This document shows positions 44,837 through 54,777 of a stretch of DNA of 64,000 nucleotides, piece by piece. Numbering within the stretch: the first letter of the stretch is position 1; each line of letters starts with the position of its first letter. A program made the position numbers and the translations under genes. The stretch is from Phosphoribacter sp037046615 (GTDB lineage: Bacteria; Actinomycetota; Actinomycetes; Actinomycetales; Dermatophilaceae): assembly GCA_037046615.1 (NCBI GenBank), contig JBAOHD010000015.1:62001-126000 (forward strand), written 5' to 3'. The notes under the pieces are model-generated. The model did no database searches. It had not been told where the DNA came from and was given only the letters and a program-made list of their open reading frames with translations.

Positions 44837-45237
44837 TGACCGAGGCTAGCCCGCGCCCAGGCCCGCTACAGGCCGAGCACCTGGCTTTGCCCACTATCGC
44901 GATCCAGTCACCGAAGATCGCGATCCAGTCGGGCAAGATCGCGATAGTGGCGCTTGGGTGAGGTTGCAGGATGCGTCAAGTGCGCGGATCGCGATCTTTG
45001 CCGGGGGTGGGCGGCATACGGATCGCGATAGTGGCGCTTGGGTGAGGTTGCAGGGTGCGTCAAGTGCGCGGATCGCGATCTTTGCCGGGGGAGTCGGAGC
45101 GGCATACCGGATCGCGATCTTGCCTGAGGGCGGGAGACCGGAACTCGCCGGCGCCCAGATTGCCGCCGACGTCGCCGATGAGGCAGGCTCGGGGACGGGG
45201 GCCACCGCCGGCCCTGCCGTTCGACCCGGAGGCTGCC
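44837..45237. repeat. Gene-free region with two direct copies of the family A element and many TCGCGATC motifs
   Basis: Two nearly identical 71-base units (about 44937-45007 and 45021-45091) carry GTGGCGCTTGGGTGAGGTTG and CAAGTGCGCGGATCGCGATC. Flanking singles of ATCGCGATC bring the total to about seven. The core matches the DUF6394-upstream copy. No gene or ORF is convincing. The last 40 bases lead into the dienoyl-CoA reductase-like gene with GGAGG before its ATG. Confidence 0.75.
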
Positions 45238-47292
45238 ATGACGGCATACCCACACCTGCTTGCTCCCCTCGATCTCGGCCACGTGACGATGCGCAACCGC
45301 ACGATCATGGGCTCGATGCACGTCGGCCTCGAAGAGGCGCCCGACGGCTTCGAGCGGATGGCCGCGTTCTATGCCGAGCGGGCGCGCGGCGGGGCGGGTC
45401 TCATCGTGACCGGCGGGTTCGCACCCAACGACGCGGGGCGGGTGCTGCACGGCGCCGCGATGATGAGCACGCCCGAGGAGGCGGCCAAACACCGGGTCAT
45501 CACCGACGCAGTCCATGCCGAAGGCGGCCTGCATCGCCCTCCAGATCCTTCACGCCGGCCGGTATGCCGCGCACCTCAATGCCGTCGGCCCGAGCCCGAT
45601 CCAGGCGCCCATCTCCCCGCTGACTCCCCGTGAACTCACGACCGACGAGGTCGAGCAGACCATCGCCGACTTCGCCCGGTGCGCGACGCTGGCCCAGTCG
45701 GCGGGTTATGACGGCGTCGAGATCATGGGCTCCGAGGGCTACCTCATCAACCAGTTCCTCGTGACCCGCACCAATGCGCGCACCGACAAGTGGGGCGGGG
45801 AGTATGCCGCCCGCATGCGGTTTGCGGTCGAGATCGTCCGCGCGCGTCCGGGAGGCCGTCGGGACCCGACTTCGTCGTCATCTACCGCCTCTCGATGCTC
45901 GACCTGGTCGACGAGGGGTCGACCTTCGACGAGGTCATCGAGCTGGCCCAGGCCGTCGAGGCGGCGGGCGCGACGATGATCAACACCGGGATCGGGTGGC
46001 ACGAGGCGCGGATCCCGACGATCGCGACGAGCGTGCCGCGGGCCGCGTTTGCGTGGGTGACGCGCGAAGGTCAAGGGCGCCGTGTCGATCCCGCTCGTCA
46101 CGACCAACCGGATCAACACCCCCGAGGTCGCCGAGGAGATCCTCGCCGGCAGGTCAGGCAGACCTCGTATCGATGGCGCGGCCCTTCCTCGCCGACCCGG
46201 ACTTCGTCGCGAAAAGCGCTGCCGGACAAGCGGATCGGATCAACACGTGCATCGCCTGCAATCAGGCGTGCCTCGATCACACCTTCAGCGGCAAGATGAC
46301 CTCCTGCCTGGTCAACCCCCGGGCCTGCCACGAGACCGATGCTCACACATCGAGCCGATCGCGGCCGGCGGCGCACGTCGGGTGGCGGTCGTCGGCGCAG
46401 GCCCGGCCGGCCTCGCTGCGGCGACGACGGCGGCGCGGCGGGGTCACGACGGTGACGCTCTTCGAGGCGGCCGACCAGCATCGGCGGCCAGTTCAACCTC
46501 GCCAAGCAGATCCCGGGCAAGGAGGAGTTCGACGAGACGCTGCGCTACTTCCGCGGAGAACTCGCGGCGACCGGCGTCGACGTGCGCCTGGCCACCCGGG
46601 TCACGGTGCCCGATCTGCTGCCCGGCGGCTTGACTCCCGAGGGTTTCGACGTCGTCATCCTCGCGACCGGCGTCGTGCCACGTGTGCCCGAGGTCGAGGG
46701 CGTCGACCACGCCAAGGTCGTGTCCTATCTCGACGTGCTCCGCGACAAGGCACCGGTCGGCAGGACCGTGGCGATCATGGGCGCCGGTGGGATCGGCTTC
46801 GACGTCGCCGAATACCTCACCCAGTCCGGCACCCTCGACCTCCCTCGACCCGGCGGCCTTCGCCGCGGAGTGGGGGATCGACACGGCATACGCGCATCCG
46901 GGCGGACTGACCCAGCCGCACGAGGAACCGCCCGCGCGCCGGGTTTACCTCTTGCAGCGCAAGGACACCAAGGTGGGCGCCGGGCTCGGGCGCACGACCG
47001 GCTGGATCCACCGCACCGTGCTCAAGAACCGCGGCGTCACCTTCATCGCCGGCGCCGTCTATGAGCGGATCGACGACGCCGGGCTCCACATCCGCGTCGG
47101 GCGACCGCGCGACCGTCCTCGACGTCGAGACCGTCGTGCTCGCCACCGGGCAAGAACCACAACGCGACCTGTATGCCGTGCTCGCCGACTGCCGGGGTCG
47201 ACGTGCGGCTCATCGGTGGTGCGGACGTGGCTGCCGAACTCGACGCCAAGCGGGCCATCAAGCAGGGCACCGAGGTCGCGGCCGAGCTCTGA
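45238..47292 (+). pseudogene. fadH: 2,4-dienoyl-CoA reductase / NADH:flavin oxidoreductase, broken by twelve single-base insertions
   Basis: The intact architecture can be read by changing frame. An old-yellow-enzyme barrel runs from HLLAPLDLGHVTMRNR to SMARPFLADPDF. The iron-sulfur region is CIACNQACLD with SCLVNPRACHE. The FAD/NADH domain includes VAVVGAGPAGLAAATT and VAIMGAGGIGFDVAEYL. The frame is lost at 45530, 45842, 45864, 46066, 46151, 46340, 46347, 46451, 46477, 46834, 47102 and 47190, each time by one extra base. Removing those twelve bases gives exactly 681 codons, the normal length. GGAGG precedes the ATG. A symbol is given for the family; real function is lost if the insertions are genuine. 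Confidence 0.85.
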
Positions 47293-47457
47293 CCCTGGAC
47301 CGGCTGACCCTGGACCGGCCCGGGGACATGCCCCGCGCTGGGTCTGGAGAGGGCGGCATACGGACAGATCGTGCAGGGCTGTGCACGCTTTGTCGTGCAC
47401 AGGGCTGCACACTGCCGGGGTATTGCCCGCCGGTGCTCGCCCGGGTTTCACTGTGGC

Positions 47458-48688
47458 ATGGGAGATCGTCGCGAGAACCGAGGGCACGGCCCGCAGGTCC
47501 GCGCGGTCGTCGCCGAGTCGTGGGTGCGCTCGTCGGCTGCAGGAGTCGACCCGGATCGGCATCTTGCGCCGGTCGTGCTCGACGGGTCGGATCTCACCGA
47601 TTACCGCTCGGCTCATCCCTTGTCGGCGGTCTTCCCGCTGCTCTACGACGTGCTCGGCCGGGCGGCGGTCGACTGCGACTGCGTCATGGCTGTCGGTGAC
47701 GCGGACGGCAAGCTGCTGTGGGTCAGTGGCTCGCGCGAGGTCATGCGCAAGGCGGAGCGGATCCACTTTGTCGAGGGTTCGGTGTGGGACGAGGACAACG
47801 CCGGCACCAATGCGCCCGGGATGGCGCTACATCTCGACGCCCCGAGCCAGGTGCATTCGACGGAGCATTACAACCGGCTCATCGCGAAGTGGAGTTGCTC
47901 GGCGGCGCCGATCCACGACCCGCAGACCGGGGCGATCCTCGGGCTCGTCGACATCACCGGTGGCCCCGATGTCGGGACACCCCAGACGCTGGCGATGGTG
48001 CGGGCAGCCGCGCGGATGGCGGAGTCGGAGCTGGCCCGGCTCGCGGCATCGGGACAAGGGCAGCGTCAACTGTGGGTGCCCCCGGCGAGTGACGCGCGGA
48101 TGCCTGACACGGTGCGCTTGCAAGGTTTGGGTCTGCCCGATGTCATCGTCACGATGGGCCGGCGGACACTGCGGCTCACGCCTCGCCACAGCGAGATCCT
48201 CGTCGTCCTCGTCGACCACCCGGCCGGGCTCACCGCCGAGCAACTCGAGATCGAGGTGTATGCCGCTGACGTCCACTCCTCGACGATGCGAGCCGAGATG
48301 GCGCGGCTGCGAGGCGCTATTGGGTGATGCAGTGCTCCAGTCGCGTCCCTATCGGCTCGTCGTCGACGCATCGTGCGACTGGAAGGACGTGCAGGCGCAA
48401 GTTGCCGCCGGTCGGGTGCGGGAGGCCCTGCAGAGCTACCGCGGGCCGCTGCTGCCGCAATCCGAGTCGCCGGGGGTTGTTGCGCGGCGTGACTCGGTGC
48501 AGGAGCAGCTGCGCGCGGCGGTGTTGGCGTCGGGTCGGCCAGATCTCATGGTCGCGTGGACGCGATCGCGCTGGGGAGCCGAGGACGCGCAGATGTGGCA
48601 ACGCCAACTGACGGCACTCCCGGCGTCCTCCCCCTTGCGACCCGTGGCCCAGGCCGAGGCCGACCGTTTGGATCGCGAACACGGCTGA
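47458..48688 (+). pseudogene. GAF-domain transcriptional regulator with winged helix, one +1 frameshift
   Basis: VAESWVRSSAAGVDPDRHLA near residue 15 and the GAF domain at about 60-195 (VMAVGDADGKLLWVSGSREV, GTNAPGMALHLD, GAILGLVDITGG) resemble the N-terminal half of AcoR-like regulators. In place of an AAA+ domain there is a C-terminal winged-helix-like region (LTPRHSEILVVLVDHPAGLTAE). The frame breaks at 48313 with one extra G; removing it restores 409 residues to 48688. Such regulators commonly sit near exaC-type dehydrogenase genes, as here. Start at ATG 47458. Confidence 0.75.
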
Positions 48689-48775
48689 CCTTGCCGCGAG
48701 GCGCACCCCCGGCCTCCAGCCCTCGCCGCCCGCTGCCGCCCTGCTCGGCCCGCCACTGCCCTCCGCCCCCGCGTT

Positions 48776-48833
48776 GCCACGGTTGTTCCGGGTTGTCACG
48801 GGAATATGCGCGTCAATGCGGAACAACCCTGGC
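48776..48833. promoter_or_regulatory. Inverted repeat GGTTGTTCCG...CGGAACAACC (15-bp arms, one mismatch)
   Basis: Arms at 48776-48790 and 48819-48833 are separated by 28 bases, too many for a typical terminator. It lies between the GAF regulator and the VOC genes and could be a binding site or a large hairpin. Confidence 0.4.
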
Positions 48834-48880
48834 GCGGCGGCGGGCCGAGGGACTCACGGTGGCCAAGACGGCACGCGTGA

Positions 48881-48928
48881 GGCAGCGGACTCGTCAGGCA
48901 GCGGACTCGTCAGGCAGCGGACTCGTCA
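48881..48928. repeat. Sixteen-base tandem repeat, three copies, covering the VOC stop codon
   Basis: The unit GGCAGCGGACTCGTCA is repeated exactly. The stop of the first VOC gene lies in the second copy, so the repeat may have shifted the C-terminus. Confidence 0.85.
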
Positions 48929-49305
48929 GGCTGGTGGATGCCGAAGGTGTTGCCCTCGCTGTCGAGGTAATAACCCTGCCACGCCATCCCGGGCAGCGCG
49001 TATTTGGGCAGCGCCACCTGACCGCCCGCCGCGAGGATCGAGGCATGGGTGGTGTCGTAGTCAGCGATGCCCATGGTGAGCACGGCGGCGTTGGTGCCCT
49101 GTCCCGCACCCGGGGCCGGCGCCGGGCGAGGCAGGAGGCCGCCGTTGATGCCCGGCATACTCTCCTCGCCCGTGACGACACCCCAGTAAGGGGCGTTGAC
49201 GAAGCCGCTGTAATCCTCGTAGCTCCAGCCGAAGACCGCGGTGTAGAAGGTCTTGGCCCGCTCGCAGTCGTCGGCCTGGATCTCGAAGTGGACCGGACGT
49301 GACAT
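48910..49305 (-). CDS. VOC (glyoxalase/bleomycin-resistance-type) family protein
   Basis: A 131-residue protein of the vicinal oxygen chelate fold. PVHFEIQADDCERAKTFYTAVFGW is the N-terminal signature and GMAWQGYYLDSEGNTFGIHQPD the C-terminal. It is next to, and four bases downstream of, a second VOC-like gene. Ends within a tandem repeat. No substrate evident. Confidence 0.87.
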   Translation of the reverse strand: MSRPVHFEIQADDCERAKTFYTAVFGWSYEDYSGFVNAPYWGVVTGEESMPGINGGLLPRPAPAPGAGQGTNAAVLTMGIADYDTTHASILAAGGQVALPKYALPGMAWQGYYLDSEGNTFGIHQPDESAA

Positions 49306-49308
49306 CGC

Positions 49309-49731
49309 TCAGCCCTCCCCGCCAGCTTGGGGGACAGCGATGTTGACCATCCACGGGACCCCGAAGCGGTCGATGAGCTGGCCGTATTCGTCGCCCCACA
49401 TCTGCACTTGCAGGGGCACGGTGACCTGCCCACCGTCGGCGAGCGCGTCCCAATAGCCGCGCAGGGCCTCGACGTCGTCGCCCGACAGGCTCAGAGAGGT
49501 CGAGTTGTCGGAGATCGCCATTTCCGGTGGCGCGTCGGAGGCCATGAGCGTGAAACCAGCAGGGGTCACGAGCATCGCGTGCATGACGTTGTCGGCAATC
49601 GGCGAGTCAGCCATCCCAAACTCCCGGAAGGTCGAGATCGTCAGCTCACCGCCGAACACGTCCCGGTAGAACTCCATGGCCGCTCGAGATGTCTCGCGGA
49701 AGTTGAGGTAAGGGTTGAGGCGCATCCCCAT
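49309..49731 (-). CDS. PhnB-like VOC family protein
   Basis: A 140-residue protein. MRLNPYLNFRETSRAAMEFYRDVFGGEL and DRFGVPWMVNI match PhnB-like/3-demethylubiquinone-methyltransferase-type VOC proteins, which have no known enzymatic activity in most bacteria. Start at MGMRLNP (49731) rather than the longer 49758. It forms an operon with the neighbouring VOC gene. Confidence 0.85.
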   Translation of the reverse strand: MGMRLNPYLNFRETSRAAMEFYRDVFGGELTISTFREFGMADSPIADNVMHAMLVTPAGFTLMASDAPPEMAISDNSTSLSLSGDDVEALRGYWDALADGGQVTVPLQVQMWGDEYGQLIDRFGVPWMVNIAVPQAGGEG

Positions 49732-49812
49732 GTCGGGCTCCCTCCAGATTGATGTCAAGTCCCACCACCCTAGACCTGGGGTGTGACCGCCCTCACAGGC
49801 TGCAGCGTGGTT

Positions 49813-49822
49813 GCAACGTTGC
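49813..49822. promoter_or_regulatory. Ten-base palindrome GCAACGTTGC upstream of the aldehyde dehydrogenase
   Basis: It lies 78 bases before the exaC-like start in a region otherwise without features. A GAF-regulator site is possible but not shown. Confidence 0.3.
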
Positions 49823-49899
49823 GCTGCCTAGCCTCGGGCCAGGCCCGTCGTTGTGATGGGCGTCACGCAACCATCGCTCCACGTCACCCGGAGGTCCGC

Positions 49900-51425
<1,526 letters not shown>

Positions 51426-51428
51426 GCC

Positions 51429-51848
51429 ATGACAACTGCATCCGGTATGCCGCCCGCTCCTGGTGAGCGGGCGGCATACCGCCGCGTCGAGATCACCCCC
51501 GAAGCGGCCGCGCTGGTCCGCAAGCTCACCGATCGTCACGGGCCGCTGATGTTCCATCAGTCCGGGGGGTGCTGCGACGGCTCGTCGCCGATGTGCTACC
51601 CGGACGGCGACCTGCTCGTCGGGGATGCCGACGTCCACCTCGGCGACCTCGACGTCGGTCTGGAGCGGGCGGTGCCGTTCTGGATGTCGGTGCCGCAGTA
51701 CGAATACTGGAAGCACACCCATCTCACCGTCGACGTCGTGCCGGGCCGCGGCTCGGGGTTTTCGGTGGAGGCACCCGAGGGCGTGCGGTTCATGATCCGG
51801 TCGCGGCTTTTGACCGACCCGGAGTTGGCAGCGTTCGGTCTGGTCTGA
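51429..51848 (+). CDS. DUF779 protein
   Basis: A 139-residue protein. FHQSGGCCDGSSPMCYPDG near residue 42, VPFWMSVPQYEYWKHTHLTVDVVPG near 85 and GFSVEAPEGVRFMIRSRLL near the end make up the DUF779 family, which is typically next to ExaC-type aldehyde dehydrogenases, as here. Cysteines in the CCDGSSPMC stretch may bind metal. Its function is unknown. It starts three bases after the dehydrogenase stop and is intact, unlike its neighbour. Confidence 0.9.
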   Translation: MTTASGMPPAPGERAAYRRVEITPEAAALVRKLTDRHGPLMFHQSGGCCDGSSPMCYPDGDLLVGDADVHLGDLDVGLERAVPFWMSVPQYEYWKHTHLTVDVVPGRGSGFSVEAPEGVRFMIRSRLLTDPELAAFGLV

Positions 51849-51856
51849 ATCGGGGC

Positions 51857-53326
51857 TCAGGCCGGGTGGGGCGCGCTGGGCAGCGACACCACCGCGCGCA
51901 GGCCGGGGGCGGCATCCGCAAGTCGGATGTCGCCCCCGCTGCGGTGGACGAGTTCGCGCGCGATGGCCAGGCCGAGCCCCGACCCGCCAGCGTCGCGAGC
52001 CCGAGCCTCGTCGAGGCGCGCAAAGCGGTCAAAGACGCGCTCGCGATCCTCCTCCGGTATGCCGTGTCCGTCGTCCGAGACCACCATCTCGACGCGTGGC
52101 GGATCGCCCTGTCCCCCAACGGGGTATGCCGTGAGCGTCACCCCCGTGCGCGCGTGCCGCACCGCGTTGTCGACGAGGTTGGTCACCGCGCGCACGAGGT
52201 CACCGCGAGGCAGGTATGCCGTCAGCCCGCCCGGCACCGCAGTGAGGTCGGGGGCCGTCACCGGGACGCGCGCTGCGGCATACCGCTGAGCGACCTCGGT
52301 GAGGAAGCTGCCGATGGGCACCGCCTCGGCGGGCGCAGGGGGCACGTCGCCGGCGCGGGCGAGCGTGAGGAGGTCTTCGACGAGGGCGGTGAGGCGGTCG
52401 ATCTCGGGGAGGAGGTCGGTGGTCAGGGAGCCCCCGTCGCCGACGTGTGCTGCCACGTCGAGCTGGAGACGGATGCTCGCGAGAGGGCTGCGCAGCTCGT
52501 GGGCCGCGTCGGTGACGAAGGCCCGCTGGGTGGCCCGGGCCGCGTCGAGTCGGTCGAGCATGTCGTTGAGGGTCGTCGCGAGGGCGTGGATCTCGTCGTG
52601 GGTGGCCGGGACGGGCAGGCGTTCGGGCGCCGGTGCGATGCCGCTGGGATGGGAGCTCGTCCTGGCCGTATCGGTCGATGCCCCGATGCGGCTTGCGCCT
52701 CGGCGGAGGTCGTCGACTGGCCGGAGCGCGGCGCCGACGACGCGCCACGCGATGATCGCCATTGCCCCGAGGAAGAGCGGGAAGGCGATGAGCAGGAGCC
52801 GCCGCAGGAGGTCGCCGGCGCGGTCGAGGTCGGCGGTGGGCAACGCTGCGACGACGAGCTGCCCGGAGCTGGCCGGTCCCGCGAGCGCCCCGGCCACTCG
52901 CAACTCGCTGGCCAGGGCGGCGCGGCTGCCGGCAATCGTGAGGACCTCGCCGCGGGCCAGTTGCTCCCGCTCGGGCGCCGTGACGACGGGGGTGAGCTGG
53001 TCTGCGGTGACCGACGCCGCCACGACCCGGCCCTCGCGGTCGAGGACCTGGACAAACTGCGCGCCGTATTGCGGGACGGGGTCTGCGAGCCGGCCGGCGG
53101 TGATGAGCGCGGCGATTTCGCGGGCGATCGACGTCGCCTGAGCGTCGACGGAACGGCCGAGGCTGACGGTCAGGGCGGCATACAGGAGGGCAAACCCCAG
53201 CAGGAGTGCACCCGCGACGCCGACGATCCCCACCGTCAGGAGGCGTGCGCGCAGCCCGAGGCGAGCGAGTATGCCGCTGGGCCCTGTCGGTGTGGCAGGC
53301 ATGCCTGCGCCTCGTGCCTGGCTCAC
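51857..53326 (-). CDS. Sensor histidine kinase
   Basis: 490 codons: two membrane helices (LLTVGIVGVAGALLLGFALLY near residue 30 and LLLIAFPLFLGAMAIIAWR near 185) flanking an extracellular domain, a HAMP-like segment, DHp with RAFVTDAAHELRSPLASIRLQ (phosphoacceptor His), and HATPase with VTNLVDNAVRHA, MVVSDDGHGIP and GGSGLGLAIAREL. GTG 53326 overlaps the response-regulator stop (GTGA). The partner regulator lies immediately upstream. Confidence 0.92.
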   Translation of the reverse strand: MSQARGAGMPATPTGPSGILARLGLRARLLTVGIVGVAGALLLGFALLYAALTVSLGRSVDAQATSIAREIAALITAGRLADPVPQYGAQFVQVLDREGRVVAASVTADQLTPVVTAPEREQLARGEVLTIAGSRAALASELRVAGALAGPASSGQLVVAALPTADLDRAGDLLRRLLLIAFPLFLGAMAIIAWRVVGAALRPVDDLRRGASRIGASTDTARTSSHPSGIAPAPERLPVPATHDEIHALATTLNDMLDRLDAARATQRAFVTDAAHELRSPLASIRLQLDVAAHVGDGGSLTTDLLPEIDRLTALVEDLLTLARAGDVPPAPAEAVPIGSFLTEVAQRYAAARVPVTAPDLTAVPGGLTAYLPRGDLVRAVTNLVDNAVRHARTGVTLTAYPVGGQGDPPRVEMVVSDDGHGIPEEDRERVFDRFARLDEARARDAGGSGLGLAIARELVHRSGGDIRLADAAPGLRAVVSLPSAPHPA

Positions 53327-53976
53327 GGGGCGATCCGATAGCCGGCTCCGCGGACGGTTTCGACGCGGCCGCGGCCGAGCTTGCGGCGGAGGTAGCCGAT
53401 GTAGACCTCGACGACATTGGGGTCGGTGGAGTCGCCGCCCCACACCTGGTCGAGGAGGGTCTCCTTCGAGGCAACGCGAGGGTGCGAGCGCAGGAGTTCC
53501 TCCAGGAGGGCGAACTCCCTGGGCGCCAAGTCGATCGACTCGTGGGCGAGGGTGACCGTGCGGCGCGCCGGATCGAGGCTGAGATCGCCGACGGTGAGGA
53601 CGGCCGGACGGGGCGCCGGGTCGCGGCGCAGCAGGGCTCGGAGCCGTGCGAGCAGGACGACGAAGGAGAACGGTTTGACGAGGTAATCGTCGGCGCCGTA
53701 GTCGAGCCCGTCGGCCTGGTCGTATTCGCCGTCCTTGGCGGAGATCATCAGGACTGGCACCCAGTTGTCCTCGGCGCGAAGGGTTTTGACGACGGTGTAG
53801 CCGCTCATCCCCGGCAGCATGACGTCGAGGAGGACCGCGTCGAAGCCCCCAAACCTCGCCGCCTGCAACCCCGTCGGCCCATCGGCCGCGTGCTCCACGA
53901 CGAAACCCTCGGCCTCCAAACCCCGCCGAAGGGCGCGCGCCATCCCGATCTCGTCCTCGACGACCAAGACACGCAC
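53323..53976 (-). CDS. OmpR-family response regulator
   Basis: 217 residues: receiver domain (MRVLVVEDEIGMARALRRGLE, FDAVLLDVMLPGMSG with the phosphoacceptor Asp, VLMISAKD, DDYLVKPFSF) and a winged-helix DNA-binding domain (LAPREFALLEELLRSHP, VWGGDSTDPNVVEVYIGYLRRKLG). It starts 50 bases from a CTCTCAG-N4-CTCTCAG direct repeat, which is repeated at the LolA-like promoter, so it probably regulates itself and the downstream ABC operon. Confidence 0.93.
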   Translation of the reverse strand: MRVLVVEDEIGMARALRRGLEAEGFVVEHAADGPTGLQAARFGGFDAVLLDVMLPGMSGYTVVKTLRAEDNWVPVLMISAKDGEYDQADGLDYGADDYLVKPFSFVVLLARLRALLRRDPAPRPAVLTVGDLSLDPARRTVTLAHESIDLAPREFALLEELLRSHPRVASKETLLDQVWGGDSTDPNVVEVYIGYLRRKLGRGRVETVRGAGYRIAP

Positions 53977-54026
53977 GACCTCACCCTGTCACGGGAAGCC
54001 GAGCGGGCGCGGCATACCGCCTTGAG

Positions 54027-54044
54027 CTCTCAGCGACCTCTCAG
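54027..54044. promoter_or_regulatory. Response-regulator site: CTCTCAG direct repeat with 11-base period
   Basis: CTCTCAG at 54027-54033 and 54038-54044, upstream of the response-regulator gene. The same pair with the same period lies at 54745-54762. Confidence 0.6.
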
Positions 54045-54144
54045 CTTCGGTGAGGGCTGCTCACCGTCCCCAAGGCAGGTGAGAGTGGCTGAGGCGAGCT
54101 CGAGTGAGGTAGCTGTCCGCGGGGTCACGCTCAGCGCCCGGGGG

Positions 54145-54417
54145 TCAGACCGCGAGATAGGTGGCAAGCAGGGCTGGCAGGTCGCGCCCGCGACCAAAAA
54201 CCGCGCGCCGGGACGAGGAGAGCGAGGTGCGTGGCAGCCGACTCGTCATCTGTCGTCAGGACGGGGCGGAGGGACCTCCTTGTCGGAGTCCGCGACGACG
54301 CGAACGTCGACGTTGCGAGTGAACCGAGGCTCCGCCCGAGCAGAGACAGCGAACCCACCGACCAGGGCCCACGGGACCCGGACCTTCGCCAAGTCCTCTC
54401 GGAGCCGCAAGAGTGAT
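54145..54417 (-). pseudogene. Remnant of an AbiEii-like nucleotidyltransferase toxin gene
   Basis: The first part, LTASLLRLREDLAKVRVPWA then LVGGFAVSARAEPRFTRNVD, is the N-terminus of an AbiEii/MNT-type nucleotidyltransferase. After VADSDKE the frame stops. The end, RGFGRGRDLPALLATYLAV (with one extra T in a TTTT run), looks like the family's C-terminus. The middle, about 100 residues in intact relatives, is missing. No clear start codon. This is an internal-deletion pseudogene next to an intact partner gene. Confidence 0.5.
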
Positions 54418-54433
54418 GCTGTCAGGGCCCCGG

Positions 54434-54655
54434 TTATGGTGGGGCATTCCCGAGGCGGCGGGAGGAGAGCTTGCCGGGATAGTCGCCGTTGGGCGCATGG
54501 GGACGGTGGTGAAGCCACCGGTGCAGCCCCGCCTCGACATCGTCGTCGGACCACTCCGGGTGCTCGCGACGCAGCCGGGAGCGCATCAGCTCGATCCCCG
54601 TGTCGGCCATGTCGAGGGCGATCCTCAGACGCTCTTGCGGGGTGCTGGCCGACAT
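54434..54655 (-). CDS. Small conserved protein that usually precedes AbiEii-type nucleotidyltransferase genes
   Basis: A 73-residue helical protein, MSASTPQERLRIALDMADT, then ELMRSRLRREHPEWSDDDVE and HHRPHAPNGDYPG. Proteins of this pattern are frequently encoded directly upstream of AbiEii-like nucleotidyltransferases, so it may be the antitoxin-like partner of the degraded gene that follows. Start at ATG 54655. Confidence 0.55.
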   Translation of the reverse strand: MSASTPQERLRIALDMADTGIELMRSRLRREHPEWSDDDVEAGLHRWLHHRPHAPNGDYPGKLSSRRLGNAPP

Positions 54656-54744
54656 GGTCGGAGTCGAGGCGCGGCGGCCTGCCGCGGCAGATCGATGTGG
54701 CATCCGGCCCTCCTCGGGCTCGTGGGGAAGCCGCGTTCAGCCAC

Positions 54745-54762
54745 CTCTCAGGGTCCTCTCAG
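54745..54762. promoter_or_regulatory. Response-regulator site: CTCTCAG direct repeat at the LolA-like/ABC promoter
   Basis: CTCTCAG at 54745-54751 and 54756-54762, 11-base period, 16 bases before the LolA-like start. Confidence 0.6.
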
Positions 54763-54777
54763 CGACCATGGCGCACC

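Noticed and set aside
45238..47292. Programmed +1 frameshifting as the reason for the reductase breaks
   Set aside because: Twelve sites share no slippery codon, stop codon context or downstream structure, so recoding is not plausible.
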